From an uncultured Pseudomonadota bacterium (GTDB lineage: Bacteria; Pseudomonadota; Alphaproteobacteria; RF32; CAG-239): DNA of 32,318 nt. The notes under the pieces are model-generated. The model did no database searches, was not told the DNA's origin, and saw only the letters and a list, made by a program, of their open reading frames with translations. Location of the stretch: the NCBI GenBank assembly GCA_902494875.1, contig CABUUO010000013.1, positions 1 to 32,318 on the forward strand, written 5' to 3'. Within the stretch, counting starts at the first letter, position 1, and each line of letters opens with the position of its first letter. The translations under genes were made by a program, and so were the position numbers. Below, in pieces: positions 1-8,280 of this stretch.

Positions 1-167
1 ACGCCTTTGCCCGCTTCCAAACGTTGAACATATTTGACTGTCAGACGCGTCTGCCGGGCCAGATGTTCAACGCTGACTTCCCTTTCACGCCGCAAACGCT
101 CCAGTTCCTTGCCGATAAGCTTCCGAATTTTGCTAAATTGCAGTTTATCCGTTATTTCTATTATCAT
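1..167 (-). CDS. Helix-turn-helix (XRE-like) regulator, partial
   Basis: Only the first 55 codons lie in the window; the gene continues past the left edge. The translation from the ATG at 165-167 contains IGKELERLRREREVSVEHLA, followed by ARQTRLTVKYVQRLEAGKG. This is the pattern of an XRE/Cro-type HTH: a first helix rich in Arg/Glu, then helix-turn-helix, then the closing LEAGKG. GGGAG about 9 bases upstream supports the start. XRE proteins bind DNA as repressors or activators; RodZ also begins with such a fold and would fit the neighbouring rod-shape operon, but without the rest of the protein this is only a possibility. A terminator hairpin at 204-230 separates it from rodA. Confidence 0.7.
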   Translation of the reverse strand, partial: MIIEITDKLQFSKIRKLIGKELERLRREREVSVEHLARQTRLTVKYVQRLEAGKG

Positions 168-723
168 ATTTTCAAACTCCCGTTTTGTTCACACTAAAAC
201 AAAACCGCCTTGAAAAAACATCAAGGCGGTGGAGCTGAAAAACTGCCATAATACCAGTCATCCTTATTCGTCCGGCAAGCCGGCTTATATCAGATACTCC
301 ACCAGAAGTGGATTTATTATGGAGATGTTTTTCAGACACCGCAGACCGTCTCCGGCCTGCAAAGCTTATTGTAGTGAAGAATGGTTAAATTACAATGAAA
401 TTTTCACCCCAAAAACAAGTGAAGACACTTTCTACTCGCGAAATCTGTATTAGATACCCATAGAACCCTTTTGTAAAAAGGCGTTATATGTGCCTAACAG
501 TAAGAAACAAAAGAAAATATGAAGGCGCGTACATAAACGTACGTAACCGAATATTTTACTTGCTGTATCTGTACTGGGAGGCCATAGAACACCTGTTTGT
601 AAAAAAGACGTTCTACGCGGCAGCTAATAAGATTTTAGAGAGAAAGTACCGGAGCGTACATAGAAGTACGTGAGGACACTTTCTGCTCGCTAAATCTGTA
701 TTAGATGCCCATAGAACGTCTTT
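168..723. other. Gene-free stretch downstream of rodA
   Basis: No convincing gene is present. Two short open frames on the plus strand (229-453 from GTG, 488-673) have no ribosome binding site, no recognisable motif and unnatural composition, and the second lies wholly inside repeats. The stretch holds a terminator (204-230) facing the rodA operon and a diverged tandem repeat (about 413-726). The simplest reading is a roughly 500-nt 3' untranslated region of the rodA transcript. I saw no match to tmRNA, 4.5S RNA or RNase P core motifs. Confidence 0.5.
204..230 (-). terminator. Rho-independent terminator after the rodA repeats
   Basis: There is a perfect 10-bp stem, ACCGCCTTGA (204-213) and TCAAGGCGGT (221-230), with a 7-nt loop. 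Read on the minus strand it is followed by TTTTGTTTT. It would end transcripts coming from rodA, 37 bases before the HTH start codon. Because it sits so close to that gene it could also act as an attenuator. Confidence 0.75.
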
Positions 724-726
724 TTA
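413..726. repeat. Diverged ~125-bp tandem repeat, about 2.5 copies
   Basis: The block CCATAGAAC recurs at 458, 582 and 709, giving spacings of 124 and 127 bases. Flanking sequence is also shared: GACACTTTCT-CTCGC then AATCTGTATTAGAT in copies 1 and 3, a more diverged TGCTGTATCTGTACTGG in copy 2, and GCGTACATA-A-GTACGT at 527 and 654. Each unit contains small inverted repeats: CGTAC/GTACG at 528-543 and again at 655-670, and a second around TAGAAC/GTTCTA (585-615), with a corresponding CCTTTT/AAAAGG stem at 467-481. The last copy runs into the rodA stop codon (724-726). Confidence 0.75.
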
Positions 727-1863
727 ATCTTTGCCTATGTTTATATTCCTATTAATATATACCGACAGGATTATGCCGAAAGAAGCCATAACCGAGAGCA
801 TGACCGTGCCGCCGTAGGAAATCAGCGGCAGAGGAATGCCGACCACCGGCAACAGCCCCAGAACCATAGCAATGTTGATAAAGACGTAGAGAAAATAGTT
901 GCAGGCCAAACCGATGGCTACCAGCTTGCCGAAATAGCTGTTGCTTTTGAGCGCAAAAGAATAAGTATAGGCAATAATCAAAAAATTGATAATAACGACA
1001 AACACCGCGCCGACCATGCCAAACTCTTCCGAAAGCATCGTATAGATAAAGTCGGTGTGTTTCTCGGGCAGAAAATTAAGATGGCTCTGCGTACCTTTCA
1101 AAAAACCCTTGCCGAAAACTCCGCCGGAACCAAGCGCAATTTTAGACTGAATAATGTGATATCCGGCACCGAGCGGATCGCGTTCCGGATCCAGAAACGT
1201 CAGTACGCGATTCTGCTGATAGTCATGCAAAAAGTGCCAGGCAATCGGCAAAGAAACAATTCCGCCCAAGATGACCACACCAAACTTCCACAACTGCACG
1301 CCGACTACAAAGAAAATCATGCCGGCTGTAAACAAAAGCATCAGCGCCGTGCCCAAATCCGGCTGAATCACCACCAGAAATGCCGGAAAAAGCGTCATCA
1401 GAACCGGCGGAATGATGCCGCGGAAACTTTCGATTGTCTGCAACGAAGAAGTATGAAAATAACGAGCCAATGCCAAAACCAGTGCAATTTTCATCAACTC
1501 CGAAGGCTGGATTTTGATAATTCCCAGATTAATCCAGCGCTGCGCCCCCATGCCGATATGGCCGGTCACTTCCACCACCACCAGCAAAATCAGCGAAATA
1601 AAATAAAACACATAGGCATAACGCATAAAAAGGCGAATGTCGGTCATGGCAAAAAACAGCATTACCGCAAACCCCATGGCAAAACGAACCAGATGATTCA
1701 ATGCCCAAGGGCTCCAGCTGCCGTTGGCTGCCGAATACAGCATCAGCACGCCGATAGAGGCCAGCATGGTAATAAACAAAATATAAGCAAAGCTCAAATT
1801 GAAAAACTTTTCAGTCAGGCTCATACTCTGATTTCTAAAACTCGTTTCATAAAACTTATACAT
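724..1863 (-). CDS. rodA: RodA, SEDS peptidoglycan glycosyltransferase
   Basis: RodA polymerises lipid II into glycan strands during side-wall growth, in complex with PBP2, in the inner membrane. The 379-residue product has about ten hydrophobic segments and the SEDS signature: IIKIQPSELMKIALVLALAR near 115-134, PDLGTA (168-173), GSGGVFGKGFLKGTQS (245-260) and PEKHTDFI with the catalytic Asp at 271, then the C-terminal GIPLPLISYGG. Length is normal for the family. The start codon follows GAGAGGG closely; an in-frame ATG at residue 14 is an alternative. It lies 9 bases behind mrdA as the last gene of the operon, and its stop codon overlaps the third copy of the tandem repeat. Confidence 0.97.
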   Translation of the reverse strand: MYKFYETSFRNQSMSLTEKFFNLSFAYILFITMLASIGVLMLYSAANGSWSPWALNHLVRFAMGFAVMLFFAMTDIRLFMRYAYVFYFISLILLVVVEVTGHIGMGAQRWINLGIIKIQPSELMKIALVLALARYFHTSSLQTIESFRGIIPPVLMTLFPAFLVVIQPDLGTALMLLFTAGMIFFVVGVQLWKFGVVILGGIVSLPIAWHFLHDYQQNRVLTFLDPERDPLGAGYHIIQSKIALGSGGVFGKGFLKGTQSHLNFLPEKHTDFIYTMLSEEFGMVGAVFVVIINFLIIAYTYSFALKSNSYFGKLVAIGLACNYFLYVFINIAMVLGLLPVVGIPLPLISYGGTVMLSVMASFGIILSVYINRNINIGKD

Positions 1864-1872
1864 TCACCCTCT

Positions 1873-3750
1873 CTATTCCGCCGGATGGGAAAGCAAACTC
1901 ATATCAATCGGTTCTTTAATGCGGTCGTCGCGAACACCTTTCAGGGTCGGATCCAGCTTGACGGCTTCCAGCAATATCTTACTTGCAATCGGAGCCGCAG
2001 CGGAAGAACCGCCGCCGCCATGCTCAACCAAAACCGCCACTGCATATTTTGGATTGTCCACCGGCGTATACCCCACAAACAAACCGTGGTCGCGCAACCG
2101 CCAAGGCAATTCCTCCTGCTTCAAAATACGGGTCTGACGCTCTTTCATCGTAATGCGGCGAACCTGGGTCGAACCGGTCTTGCCGCCCATTTTGATACCG
2201 TTGTAATCATAATGCGAACGATAAGCCGTGGCTCCGGGAACGTTCACCACCTCATACATACCCTGTTTGACAATGTCCAGATAAGCCGGATTAATTTTAA
2301 TCCGCGGCAGATGTTCCCGATCGTAATCGCTCAGTTTGCTGAAAGTCGGTTTGACCTCATAACCACCGTTTACCACGCGGGCAATCATGGTTGCCAGCTG
2401 CAGCGGCGTCGTCAGAATATATCCCTGCCCGATTCCCGAAATCAGGCTTTCGCCCTGCTGCCAACTTTCGCCAAAACGTCTCAGTTTCCATGCCCGGTCC
2501 GGAATCAGCCCGGCCTTCTCGTTTTCCAGACCGATGTCTATTTTGCTTCCCAAGCCGAAGCGCCGCGCCATTTCCGCCAGTTTGTCAATACCCAGCCGCA
2601 GCGACGTTTCATAAAAGAAAATATCGCAAGAATGCTTGATTGCCTCTATCACATTCAGATATCCGTGGCCGCTGCGTTTCCAGCAATGAAACGCATGCGT
2701 GCCCAGCAGCATTTTCGCCGCGCAGAAAAAACGGGTGTCTGGCTTGATGGTTCCGGATTCCAAAGCGGCCAGCGCCGTAATAATCTTAAACGTAGACCCC
2801 GGAGAATACTGTCCCGAAATGGCCTTGTTGCTCAACGGTTTTTTTTCGTTGTTAACCAGCGCGTTCCACTGCTCGTTGTTCAATCCCTGCGAGAACAGGT
2901 TTGGATCATACGACGGAGTGGAAACAAAAGCCAGAATTTCGCCGGTATGCACGTCAAGCAGAACCGCCGCGCCGCTTTCTTCGCCAAACAGGTCATAGGC
3001 TTTTTCCTGCAACCGGGCGTCAATCGTCAGATCAACCCGTTCTCCGGGAATTCCGTCTTTGCGCTCAATCTCTTTCATTACCCGGCCGTAAGCATTCACT
3101 TCCAGTTTCAGGTTGCCGCCCTTGCCGCGCAGCTTTTTCTCATAATATTTTTCAATACCCGATTTGCCGATTTTGAACCCCGGCACCTCAAGCAGCGGAT
3201 CATCTTTGACGTCTTTGTCAGAAACGGAAGAAACATAGCCCAGAATATGCGCCATTTTCTCGCCATAGGGATAATATCGGGACAACCCCTCGTCAATGAT
3301 AATGCCCGGCAAGTCCGGAGCATTGAGCTGAATTTTCGCCACCTCTTCCCAGCTTAGATTGTCTTTAATCTTAATCGGCACGAAACTTCTTTTGCGCTTG
3401 ATTTCCTTCTTGATTCGCTCTTCTTCGCTTTCGCTCAAAGGCATGATTTTCTTAAACGCGTCAAGTGTCTGCTGCAAATTCGGCGTCTGCTCGGCCACGA
3501 TCAATGCCTGAAAATTCTGCTGATTGGTTGCAATCAAAACTCCGTTGCGGTCATAAATCAGACCTCTCGGCGGAACCAGCAGCCGGGTCGAAATGCGGTT
3601 TTCGTCAGCCAGCGTTTTGTACCGGTCTGCCTGATAAACCTGCAGATAATACAACCGCACGATAATCACCATCAAGAGCACAAACTTACCGATGCCGACA
3701 ATCAGCGAGCGACTGATTAAAACTTTTCCCTTATCGTTGTCTCTGTTCAT
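1873..3750 (-). CDS. mrdA: PBP2, elongation-specific transpeptidase
   Basis: PBP2 crosslinks new peptidoglycan in the elongasome and activates RodA. The 625-residue protein has a short cytoplasmic N-terminus, one membrane segment (about 15-38), a pedestal domain beginning PPRGLIYDRNG (60-70), and a transpeptidase domain with all three motifs: SxxK as STFK (319-322, catalytic Ser319), SxD as SCD (374-376), and KTG (524-526). The SCD form is usual for PBP2. The start has AGGA upstream. The ATG overlaps the mreD stop by 4 bases (ATGA), so translation is probably coupled. Confidence 0.97.
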   Translation of the reverse strand: MNRDNDKGKVLISRSLIVGIGKFVLLMVIIVRLYYLQVYQADRYKTLADENRISTRLLVPPRGLIYDRNGVLIATNQQNFQALIVAEQTPNLQQTLDAFKKIMPLSESEEERIKKEIKRKRSFVPIKIKDNLSWEEVAKIQLNAPDLPGIIIDEGLSRYYPYGEKMAHILGYVSSVSDKDVKDDPLLEVPGFKIGKSGIEKYYEKKLRGKGGNLKLEVNAYGRVMKEIERKDGIPGERVDLTIDARLQEKAYDLFGEESGAAVLLDVHTGEILAFVSTPSYDPNLFSQGLNNEQWNALVNNEKKPLSNKAISGQYSPGSTFKIITALAALESGTIKPDTRFFCAAKMLLGTHAFHCWKRSGHGYLNVIEAIKHSCDIFFYETSLRLGIDKLAEMARRFGLGSKIDIGLENEKAGLIPDRAWKLRRFGESWQQGESLISGIGQGYILTTPLQLATMIARVVNGGYEVKPTFSKLSDYDREHLPRIKINPAYLDIVKQGMYEVVNVPGATAYRSHYDYNGIKMGGKTGSTQVRRITMKERQTRILKQEELPWRLRDHGLFVGYTPVDNPKYAVAVLVEHGGGGSSAAAPIASKILLEAVKLDPTLKGVRDDRIKEPIDMSLLSHPAE

Positions 3751-4271
3751 GGCAGTTCCTCATCCTGCACCAGATAGCTCTGAACAAACGCATTCATCAA
3801 AGACAAAACCGGATAAGAGGCTATCGTTACCAAAAAGCTGAAAAAAGCGGCCGGACCGGGCAAAAATTGTCCGTAATAAATCGACACCATCAGCCATTTG
3901 CTGAAAAAGGTGACAAATGACAACGCCGCAAACCCGTACCATGTAATGACAAAAGGCTTGCCATAGAAAAAACGCCCCAGATTATTAAGCAGAATATACA
4001 TGACAAGCAGGGTAAAAATATTTGTCCCCATCGGCACCGCGCTGATAATGTCTTCAATCATTCCCAACAAATAAACCGAAATCAGATTGAATATATCGGG
4101 ACGGTGAATCATCCAGTAATAGACGCAGACCATTCCCGCCGCCGGACGAATATTGTTAAACAGGGCAAAATCCAGCGGTACATAAGACAACAAAACCAAA
4201 AACACGGAAAACAACAGCGGAATCATCCGCTGCACCGTCGTTTTCAGGCTTTCGGTTACTTCGTCTTCCAT
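3747..4271 (-). CDS. mreD: Rod shape-determining protein MreD
   Basis: This is a 174-residue integral membrane protein with about five hydrophobic segments, a short charged N-terminus (MEDEVTESLK) and the family-like stretch VCVYYWMIHRPDIFNLISVY with GMIEDIISAVPMGTN after it. The sequence itself is weakly conserved in this family; the identification rests on topology, length and the position between mreC and mrdA. MreD links the MreB filament and MreC to the membrane part of the elongasome. It starts 3 bases after mreC and overlaps mrdA. Confidence 0.93.
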   Translation of the reverse strand: MEDEVTESLKTTVQRMIPLLFSVFLVLLSYVPLDFALFNNIRPAAGMVCVYYWMIHRPDIFNLISVYLLGMIEDIISAVPMGTNIFTLLVMYILLNNLGRFFYGKPFVITWYGFAALSFVTFFSKWLMVSIYYGQFLPGPAAFFSFLVTIASYPVLSLMNAFVQSYLVQDEELP

Positions 4272-4274
4272 TGT

Positions 4275-5138
4275 CTATTCACCATTCTTATTATCATCGT
4301 CGGCAATAACGCCGTCCAAACCGTAATCCACAATCCGGACATATTCCAACCGGTCCAGATTGTTAAACGGCTTGACTTTAACATTGTTTTTTTCAACCGA
4401 AACAATTTTTCCGACCGGCAGTCCCGACGGAAAAACACCGGCCACCCCCGAAGTTACGATTCTGTCGCCGACATTGAGTTCCGCATCCAAGGGAATAAAC
4501 ACCATCTTAGGCTGAGGCGTATTGTCCCCGGACAAAATGCCGCGCACTCTGGTTCGCTCCACCATAACCGGAATTTTAGAGTTAATATCCGTAATCAGAA
4601 TAATCTTGGAATACATCTGACCCACTTGGTCAACCCGACCGATAACTCCGCGCTCACTCAGCGCTACCTGTCCTTTTTCAACGTTGCCGTCGCCGGTATA
4701 GGCAATCAGCGAATGAGAAAAAGCATCGCCTTCTTCGGCAATAACGCGGGCCGTAATATATTTTGCTTCCGGCGGCGCCACATAATTCAGCAGATTTGAC
4801 AACAGCTTGTTTTCAACCTCCAGAACCCTGGTCTTGTCATAAAGGTCCAAAAGCTTTTTATTTTCTTCGCGCAGAGTCTGATTGTCCTTATACACTTCTT
4901 TCAGCTCGCGGAAATAGTCATAGACGCCGGCAACAGCCCGCGCCGGAACCACCAGCACGTCAACCAGCGGACTCACCACGTCCGTCGCAACCGAAGAAGT
5001 CTTCTCCACAATCAGAGTTTCGGTTTTGTTCAGAAGCATCAGCACAAAAGCAGAAATAAACAACAGCACAATGGCAAACTTTTTTGCCAGTATCCTGATG
5101 TAACTCAAATGTATAAATAAACTTCTGCGGCGTTTCAT
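4275..5138 (-). CDS. mreC: Rod shape-determining protein MreC
   Basis: The 287-residue protein has a positively charged N-terminus (MKRRRSL), one membrane anchor (about 21-39), a coiled coil rich in Glu/Lys/Leu (about 75-110) and the two-lobed beta domain typical of MreC, with ARVIAEEG, GVIGRVDQVG and DRIVTSGVAGVFPSGLPVGK. MreC is a periplasmic scaffold that binds PBP2 and switches it on. AGAGG precedes the start codon. It is separated from mreB by 132 bases that carry a stem-loop, so the mreC part may be transcribed or stabilised at a different level from mreB. Confidence 0.95.
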   Translation of the reverse strand: MKRRRSLFIHLSYIRILAKKFAIVLLFISAFVLMLLNKTETLIVEKTSSVATDVVSPLVDVLVVPARAVAGVYDYFRELKEVYKDNQTLREENKKLLDLYDKTRVLEVENKLLSNLLNYVAPPEAKYITARVIAEEGDAFSHSLIAYTGDGNVEKGQVALSERGVIGRVDQVGQMYSKIILITDINSKIPVMVERTRVRGILSGDNTPQPKMVFIPLDAELNVGDRIVTSGVAGVFPSGLPVGKIVSVEKNNVKVKPFNNLDRLEYVRIVDYGLDGVIADDDNKNGE

Positions 5139-5182
5139 TCAGGCCTCTGCAAGGTTTTCGGGAAAACGACCCGGATGCGGCA

Positions 5183-5255
5183 AAGGCTCATTCCGCACTG
5201 CCGATTTTCAAACGTCCCTTAGGGCTGAACGAAAAGCCGGCGGCGGATGAGCCTT
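5183..5255 (-). promoter_or_regulatory. Stem-loop between mreB and mreC
   Basis: AAGGCTCAT (5183-5191) plus CCGC (5193-5196) pairs with GCGG (5243-5246) plus ATGAGCCTT (5247-5255), giving 13 pairs with one bulged base and a loop of about 46 nt that contains CCCTTAGGG. No U-tract follows on the minus strand, so this is not a standard terminator. An RNA-stability or processing element that sets the MreB to MreC ratio is a reasonable guess. Confidence 0.5.
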
Positions 5256-5270
5256 CTGCGCGTTTCCAAA

Positions 5271-6311
5271 TTAATACATTGATGACAGTATCGAACGGAA
5301 GCGGTCAATATTGTCCAAAGACTTTCCGGTGCCTTTAACCACGCAGGCCAAAGGCTCTTCGGCAATCGAAACCGGCAGGCCGGTTGCATTGCGCAAAACC
5401 TGATCCAGATTAGCCAGCAAAGCGCCGCCGCCGGTCAGGACAATACCTTTGTCGACAATATCGGCGGCCAATTCCGGCGCCGTATGCTCCAAAGCGACTT
5501 TAACCGCCTCGACAATCTGAGCCACCGGCTCGTTCAGGCTTTCGGCGACCTGGCGCTCGGTAATAACGATTTCCTTCGGCACGCCGTTCATTAAATCGCG
5601 GCCTTTGATTTCAATCGTGCGACCCTCACCGTTTTCGGGAGCGCAGGCGGAACCGATTTCCTTTTTGATGCGCTCGGCGCTGCCTTCGCCGACCAACAGG
5701 TTATGATTGCGACGGATATAAGAGATAATGGCAGCATCCATTTTATCGCCGCCGACGCGCACCGAACGGGCATAGACAATACCGCCCAAAGACAGAACGG
5801 CCACTTCGGTCGTGCCGCCGCCGATATCAACGACCATTGAACCGGTCGGCTCGGTCACCGGCAGATCGGCGCCGATTGCTGCAGCCATCGGTTCTTCAAT
5901 CAGCCAGACCTTGCGGGCACCGGCTGCTTCGGCGGATTCCTGAATCGCGCGGCGTTCAACGGCGGTCGAACCGGACGGAACGCAAACGATAACCATCGGA
6001 GAAGCAAACGTGCGGCGGTTGTGCACCTTGCGGATAAAATATTTAATCATCTCTTCCGCAATTTCAAAATCGGCGATAACGCCGTCACGCAACGGACGGA
6101 TGGCATGAATATTTCCCGGCGTACGCCCCAGCATCTGCTTTGCCTCGTTGCCTACGGCCAAAACCTGCTTTTTACCGCGGTATTCTTCGATTGCCACAAC
6201 GGAAGGTTCATTAAGCACAATACCCTTGCCTTTGACATAAACCAGAGTATTCGCTGTACCGAGGTCAATCGCCATGTCTGCCGACAGCCACCCCATTAAT
6301 TTTGAAAACAT
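5271..6311 (-). CDS. mreB: Actin-like cell-shape protein MreB
   Basis: MreB forms membrane-bound filaments that guide the elongasome. The 346-residue protein has the actin-fold nucleotide motifs: phosphate-1 DLGTANTLVY (16-25), the connecting segment ending CVPSG, phosphate-2 VVDIGGGTTEVAVLSLGG, and the adenosine motif GIVLTGGGALL. MFSKLMGWL at the N-terminus is an amphipathic membrane-binding helix. GAGAGG lies upstream of the start at a normal distance. It is the first gene of the rod-shape operon, with a likely promoter at 6360-6388. Confidence 0.98.
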   Translation of the reverse strand: MFSKLMGWLSADMAIDLGTANTLVYVKGKGIVLNEPSVVAIEEYRGKKQVLAVGNEAKQMLGRTPGNIHAIRPLRDGVIADFEIAEEMIKYFIRKVHNRRTFASPMVIVCVPSGSTAVERRAIQESAEAAGARKVWLIEEPMAAAIGADLPVTEPTGSMVVDIGGGTTEVAVLSLGGIVYARSVRVGGDKMDAAIISYIRRNHNLLVGEGSAERIKKEIGSACAPENGEGRTIEIKGRDLMNGVPKEIVITERQVAESLNEPVAQIVEAVKVALEHTAPELAADIVDKGIVLTGGGALLANLDQVLRNATGLPVSIAEEPLACVVKGTGKSLDNIDRFRSILSSMY

Positions 6312-6359
6312 TTATTACCTCTCAGAAATATATTTCGAATTTAGTTTATTAGCCTATTT

Positions 6360-6388
6360 TTATAACTATATTGGTTTTAGTGCAACAA
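6360..6388 (-). promoter_or_regulatory. Probable sigma-70 promoter of mreB
   Basis: On the minus strand TTGTTG (6383-6388) and TTATAA (6360-6365) are 17 bases apart, about 50 bases upstream of the mreB start, in an AT-rich stretch. The -35 is a weak match. It sits immediately after the miaA stop codon, and no terminator separates the two genes, so read-through from ddl-miaA is also possible. Confidence 0.4.
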
Positions 6389-7315
6389 CTATAATATTTT
6401 TTTAACATCATTTATCAAATTTTTCCGGCCGGCATAACATTCGTCCAAACACAAATCCGCCCTCAGTTTGTTGGCAAACCAGGTACGTTGCCGTTTGGCA
6501 TATTGCCGGGTATGGAGCTTGCCCAGCTCGACCGCTTCGGACAAAGAACATTCGCCCCTGACATAAGCGCCGATTTCCGGCACGCCCAAAGCCTTCATCG
6601 CCGGCAGGTTTTCCGGCAGATTCCGTGCCAGAAGCCTGCGCACTTCGTCTTCGGCGCCGGCTTGCATCATCTCGTCAAAGCGCCGGTAGCAGCGCGCGTC
6701 AAGCTCTGCCGTCTGCGGACAAATCTTAACCACCTTAAACCGCGCCTCGGGAATTTTTTTCACCATCGGCTTTTTATGCCATTCGGAAAGGGGAAGCCCC
6801 GTCTGCATCCATACCTCATAAGCCCGGGTGACGCGCGTCGTATCATTCGGACTCAGGCGCGCGGCGGTCTCCGCGTCTGCTTTGCCCAGTTTTTCATGCA
6901 GAGCCGGTGTGCCTTCCCGCTGCTGTATCATCCGCACTTCCCGCCGAATGGCAGCGTCCGCTTCCGGGATCGGCGTCGTACCGTTAATCAGATTGTCAAT
7001 ATACATTCCCGTGCCCCCGACAGCAATCGGCAGGCCGCCCCGCGCCCATATCTCGCGGATTTTGGATACCGCCCGTTCCAGCCAGTCCACCACCGTGCCG
7101 TTTACCGACGGATCGTAAATTTCATATAAATGATGCGGAACCTTTGCTCTGTCCCCTCTCCCGGGACAGGCCGTAATAATCGGCATATCTTTATAGACCT
7201 GCATTGAATCGGCATTGACAACCTCACCGTTCAACGCGGCGGCCAAGTCAAGCGCCAGCCCAGATTTTCCGGACGCCGTCGGCCCGGCGACGACAATTAC
7301 CCGATTTTCCTGCAT
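6389..7315 (-). CDS. miaA: tRNA dimethylallyltransferase MiaA
   Basis: MiaA transfers a dimethylallyl group to N6 of A37 in tRNAs that read U-starting codons. The 308-residue product begins with the P-loop GPTASGKS (11-18) and continues with NADSMQVYKDM, VPHHLYEIYDP and GGTGMYIDNLINGTTPIP, all family signatures. The C-terminal ALGVPEIGAYVRGE and TRQYAKRQRTWFANK are also typical. Its start codon lies inside the 3' end of ddl (19-base overlap), so the two are co-translated. Confidence 0.96.
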   Translation of the reverse strand: MQENRVIVVAGPTASGKSGLALDLAAALNGEVVNADSMQVYKDMPIITACPGRGDRAKVPHHLYEIYDPSVNGTVVDWLERAVSKIREIWARGGLPIAVGGTGMYIDNLINGTTPIPEADAAIRREVRMIQQREGTPALHEKLGKADAETAARLSPNDTTRVTRAYEVWMQTGLPLSEWHKKPMVKKIPEARFKVVKICPQTAELDARCYRRFDEMMQAGAEDEVRRLLARNLPENLPAMKALGVPEIGAYVRGECSLSEAVELGKLHTRQYAKRQRTWFANKLRADLCLDECYAGRKNLINDVKKIL

Positions 7316-8208
7316 GCAGCCCCGTCAACCAGTTTTTCACACAAAGACGGATAGTCGATTCCGCAATACGCGGCCTGCTCCGGAACCAGGGACAAAGGCG
7401 TCAGTCCCGGCGCCGTATTGATTTCCAAAAGCACCACGCCGTCTTGTTCGTTATAGCGAAAATCACAGCGCGAAACGCTGCGGCAGCCGAGTTTTTTATG
7501 CAGCCGCTCGGCATAATCCTTACACGTTGCCGTCACCTCGTCTGCCAGCGGCGCCGGCAGAATATGCTGCGTCATGCCGTCGGTATATTTGGCCTCATAA
7601 TCATAAAAAGCCGTTTTGGCCTGCAGTTCCGTCACCGCCAGCGCTTTGCCGTCCAACACCGCACAGGTCAGTTCCTTTCCGGGGACGTACTGTTCGACGA
7701 TAAGCGCCGTATCGTCATCGTCATAACGGACTTTTTCGACGTCTTCGGCAGTCTTGACAATAAACACGCCGACACTGGAACCGTCACACTCCGGTTTAAC
7801 GACAAACGGCAGCTTCATAAATGTACCGCGGCGCTTGAATTCCCCGTAGGTCATTTCTTCGCTGGCCGCCGTTTTAATACCGCAGGATTGAGCCATGATT
7901 TTGGTAACGGCCTTGTCCATTCCCATTGCCGAAGCCTTTACGCCCGAATGGGTGTAAGGGATTTGCAACAAATCCAGCAGTCCCTGAATTTCGCCGTCTT
8001 CGCCCCAGTTTCCGTGCAAGGCGTTAAAAACGACGTCCGGATGTTCCTGTTCCAAAATCCGTATAAACGCGCGCACGTCGCGCAAATCATGACAGACGAC
8101 CTCATACCCTCTGTTTTTCAGGGCATCGGCCACACCCTGTCCGCTGACCAGGCTGACCTCGCGTTCAGCGGAAAATCCGCCCATCAGAACCAAAACTTTT
8201 TTAGACAT
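7297..8208 (-). CDS. ddl: D-alanine--D-alanine ligase
   Basis: Ddl joins two D-alanines with ATP to make the dipeptide for UDP-MurNAc-pentapeptide. The 303-residue protein has the N-terminal MGGFSAEREVSLVSG, the ALHGNWGEDGEIQG segment, and the ATP-grasp parts: PFVVKPECDGSSVGV, VEQYVPGKELT and the metal-binding EINTAPGLTPLSLVPEQA. Length is normal. AAGGA lies about 11 bases upstream of the ATG. In many alphaproteobacteria ddl sits in the mur/fts cluster; here it is paired with miaA and placed beside the elongasome operon. Confidence 0.96.
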   Translation of the reverse strand: MSKKVLVLMGGFSAEREVSLVSGQGVADALKNRGYEVVCHDLRDVRAFIRILEQEHPDVVFNALHGNWGEDGEIQGLLDLLQIPYTHSGVKASAMGMDKAVTKIMAQSCGIKTAASEEMTYGEFKRRGTFMKLPFVVKPECDGSSVGVFIVKTAEDVEKVRYDDDDTALIVEQYVPGKELTCAVLDGKALAVTELQAKTAFYDYEAKYTDGMTQHILPAPLADEVTATCKDYAERLHKKLGCRSVSRCDFRYNEQDGVVLLEINTAPGLTPLSLVPEQAAYCGIDYPSLCEKLVDGAACRKIG

Positions 8209-8225
8209 TTTTATTTTTTCCTTTA

Positions 8226-8273
8226 TTGAAATATTTTTTATGTTATTGTATGCCCAAAATATTAAAGAAAGAA
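8226..8273. promoter_or_regulatory. Divergent promoter region, ddl and DUF3108 gene
   Basis: The 72-base gap between divergent genes is very AT-rich. A plus-strand candidate is TTGAAA (8226-8231), 17 bases, TATGCC (8249-8254). A minus-strand candidate is TTCTTT (8268-8273 complement), 17 bases, TACAAT (8245-8250 complement). Each is only a partial consensus match, and their elements overlap. Confidence 0.35.
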
Positions 8274-8280
8274 TAAAATA

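Noticed and set aside
229..673. Two short plus-strand ORFs in the gap after rodA
   Set aside because: No ribosome binding site, no recognisable motif, and they overlap the repeat units, so they are read as chance frames.
168..723. CRISPR array
   Set aside because: The repeat unit is about 125 bp, diverged and without unique spacers of uniform size.
1057..3357. A 766-codon open frame on the plus strand
   Set aside because: It lies opposite rodA and mrdA, is rich in Arg/Gln/His as expected of an antisense shadow, and has no domain or ribosome site.
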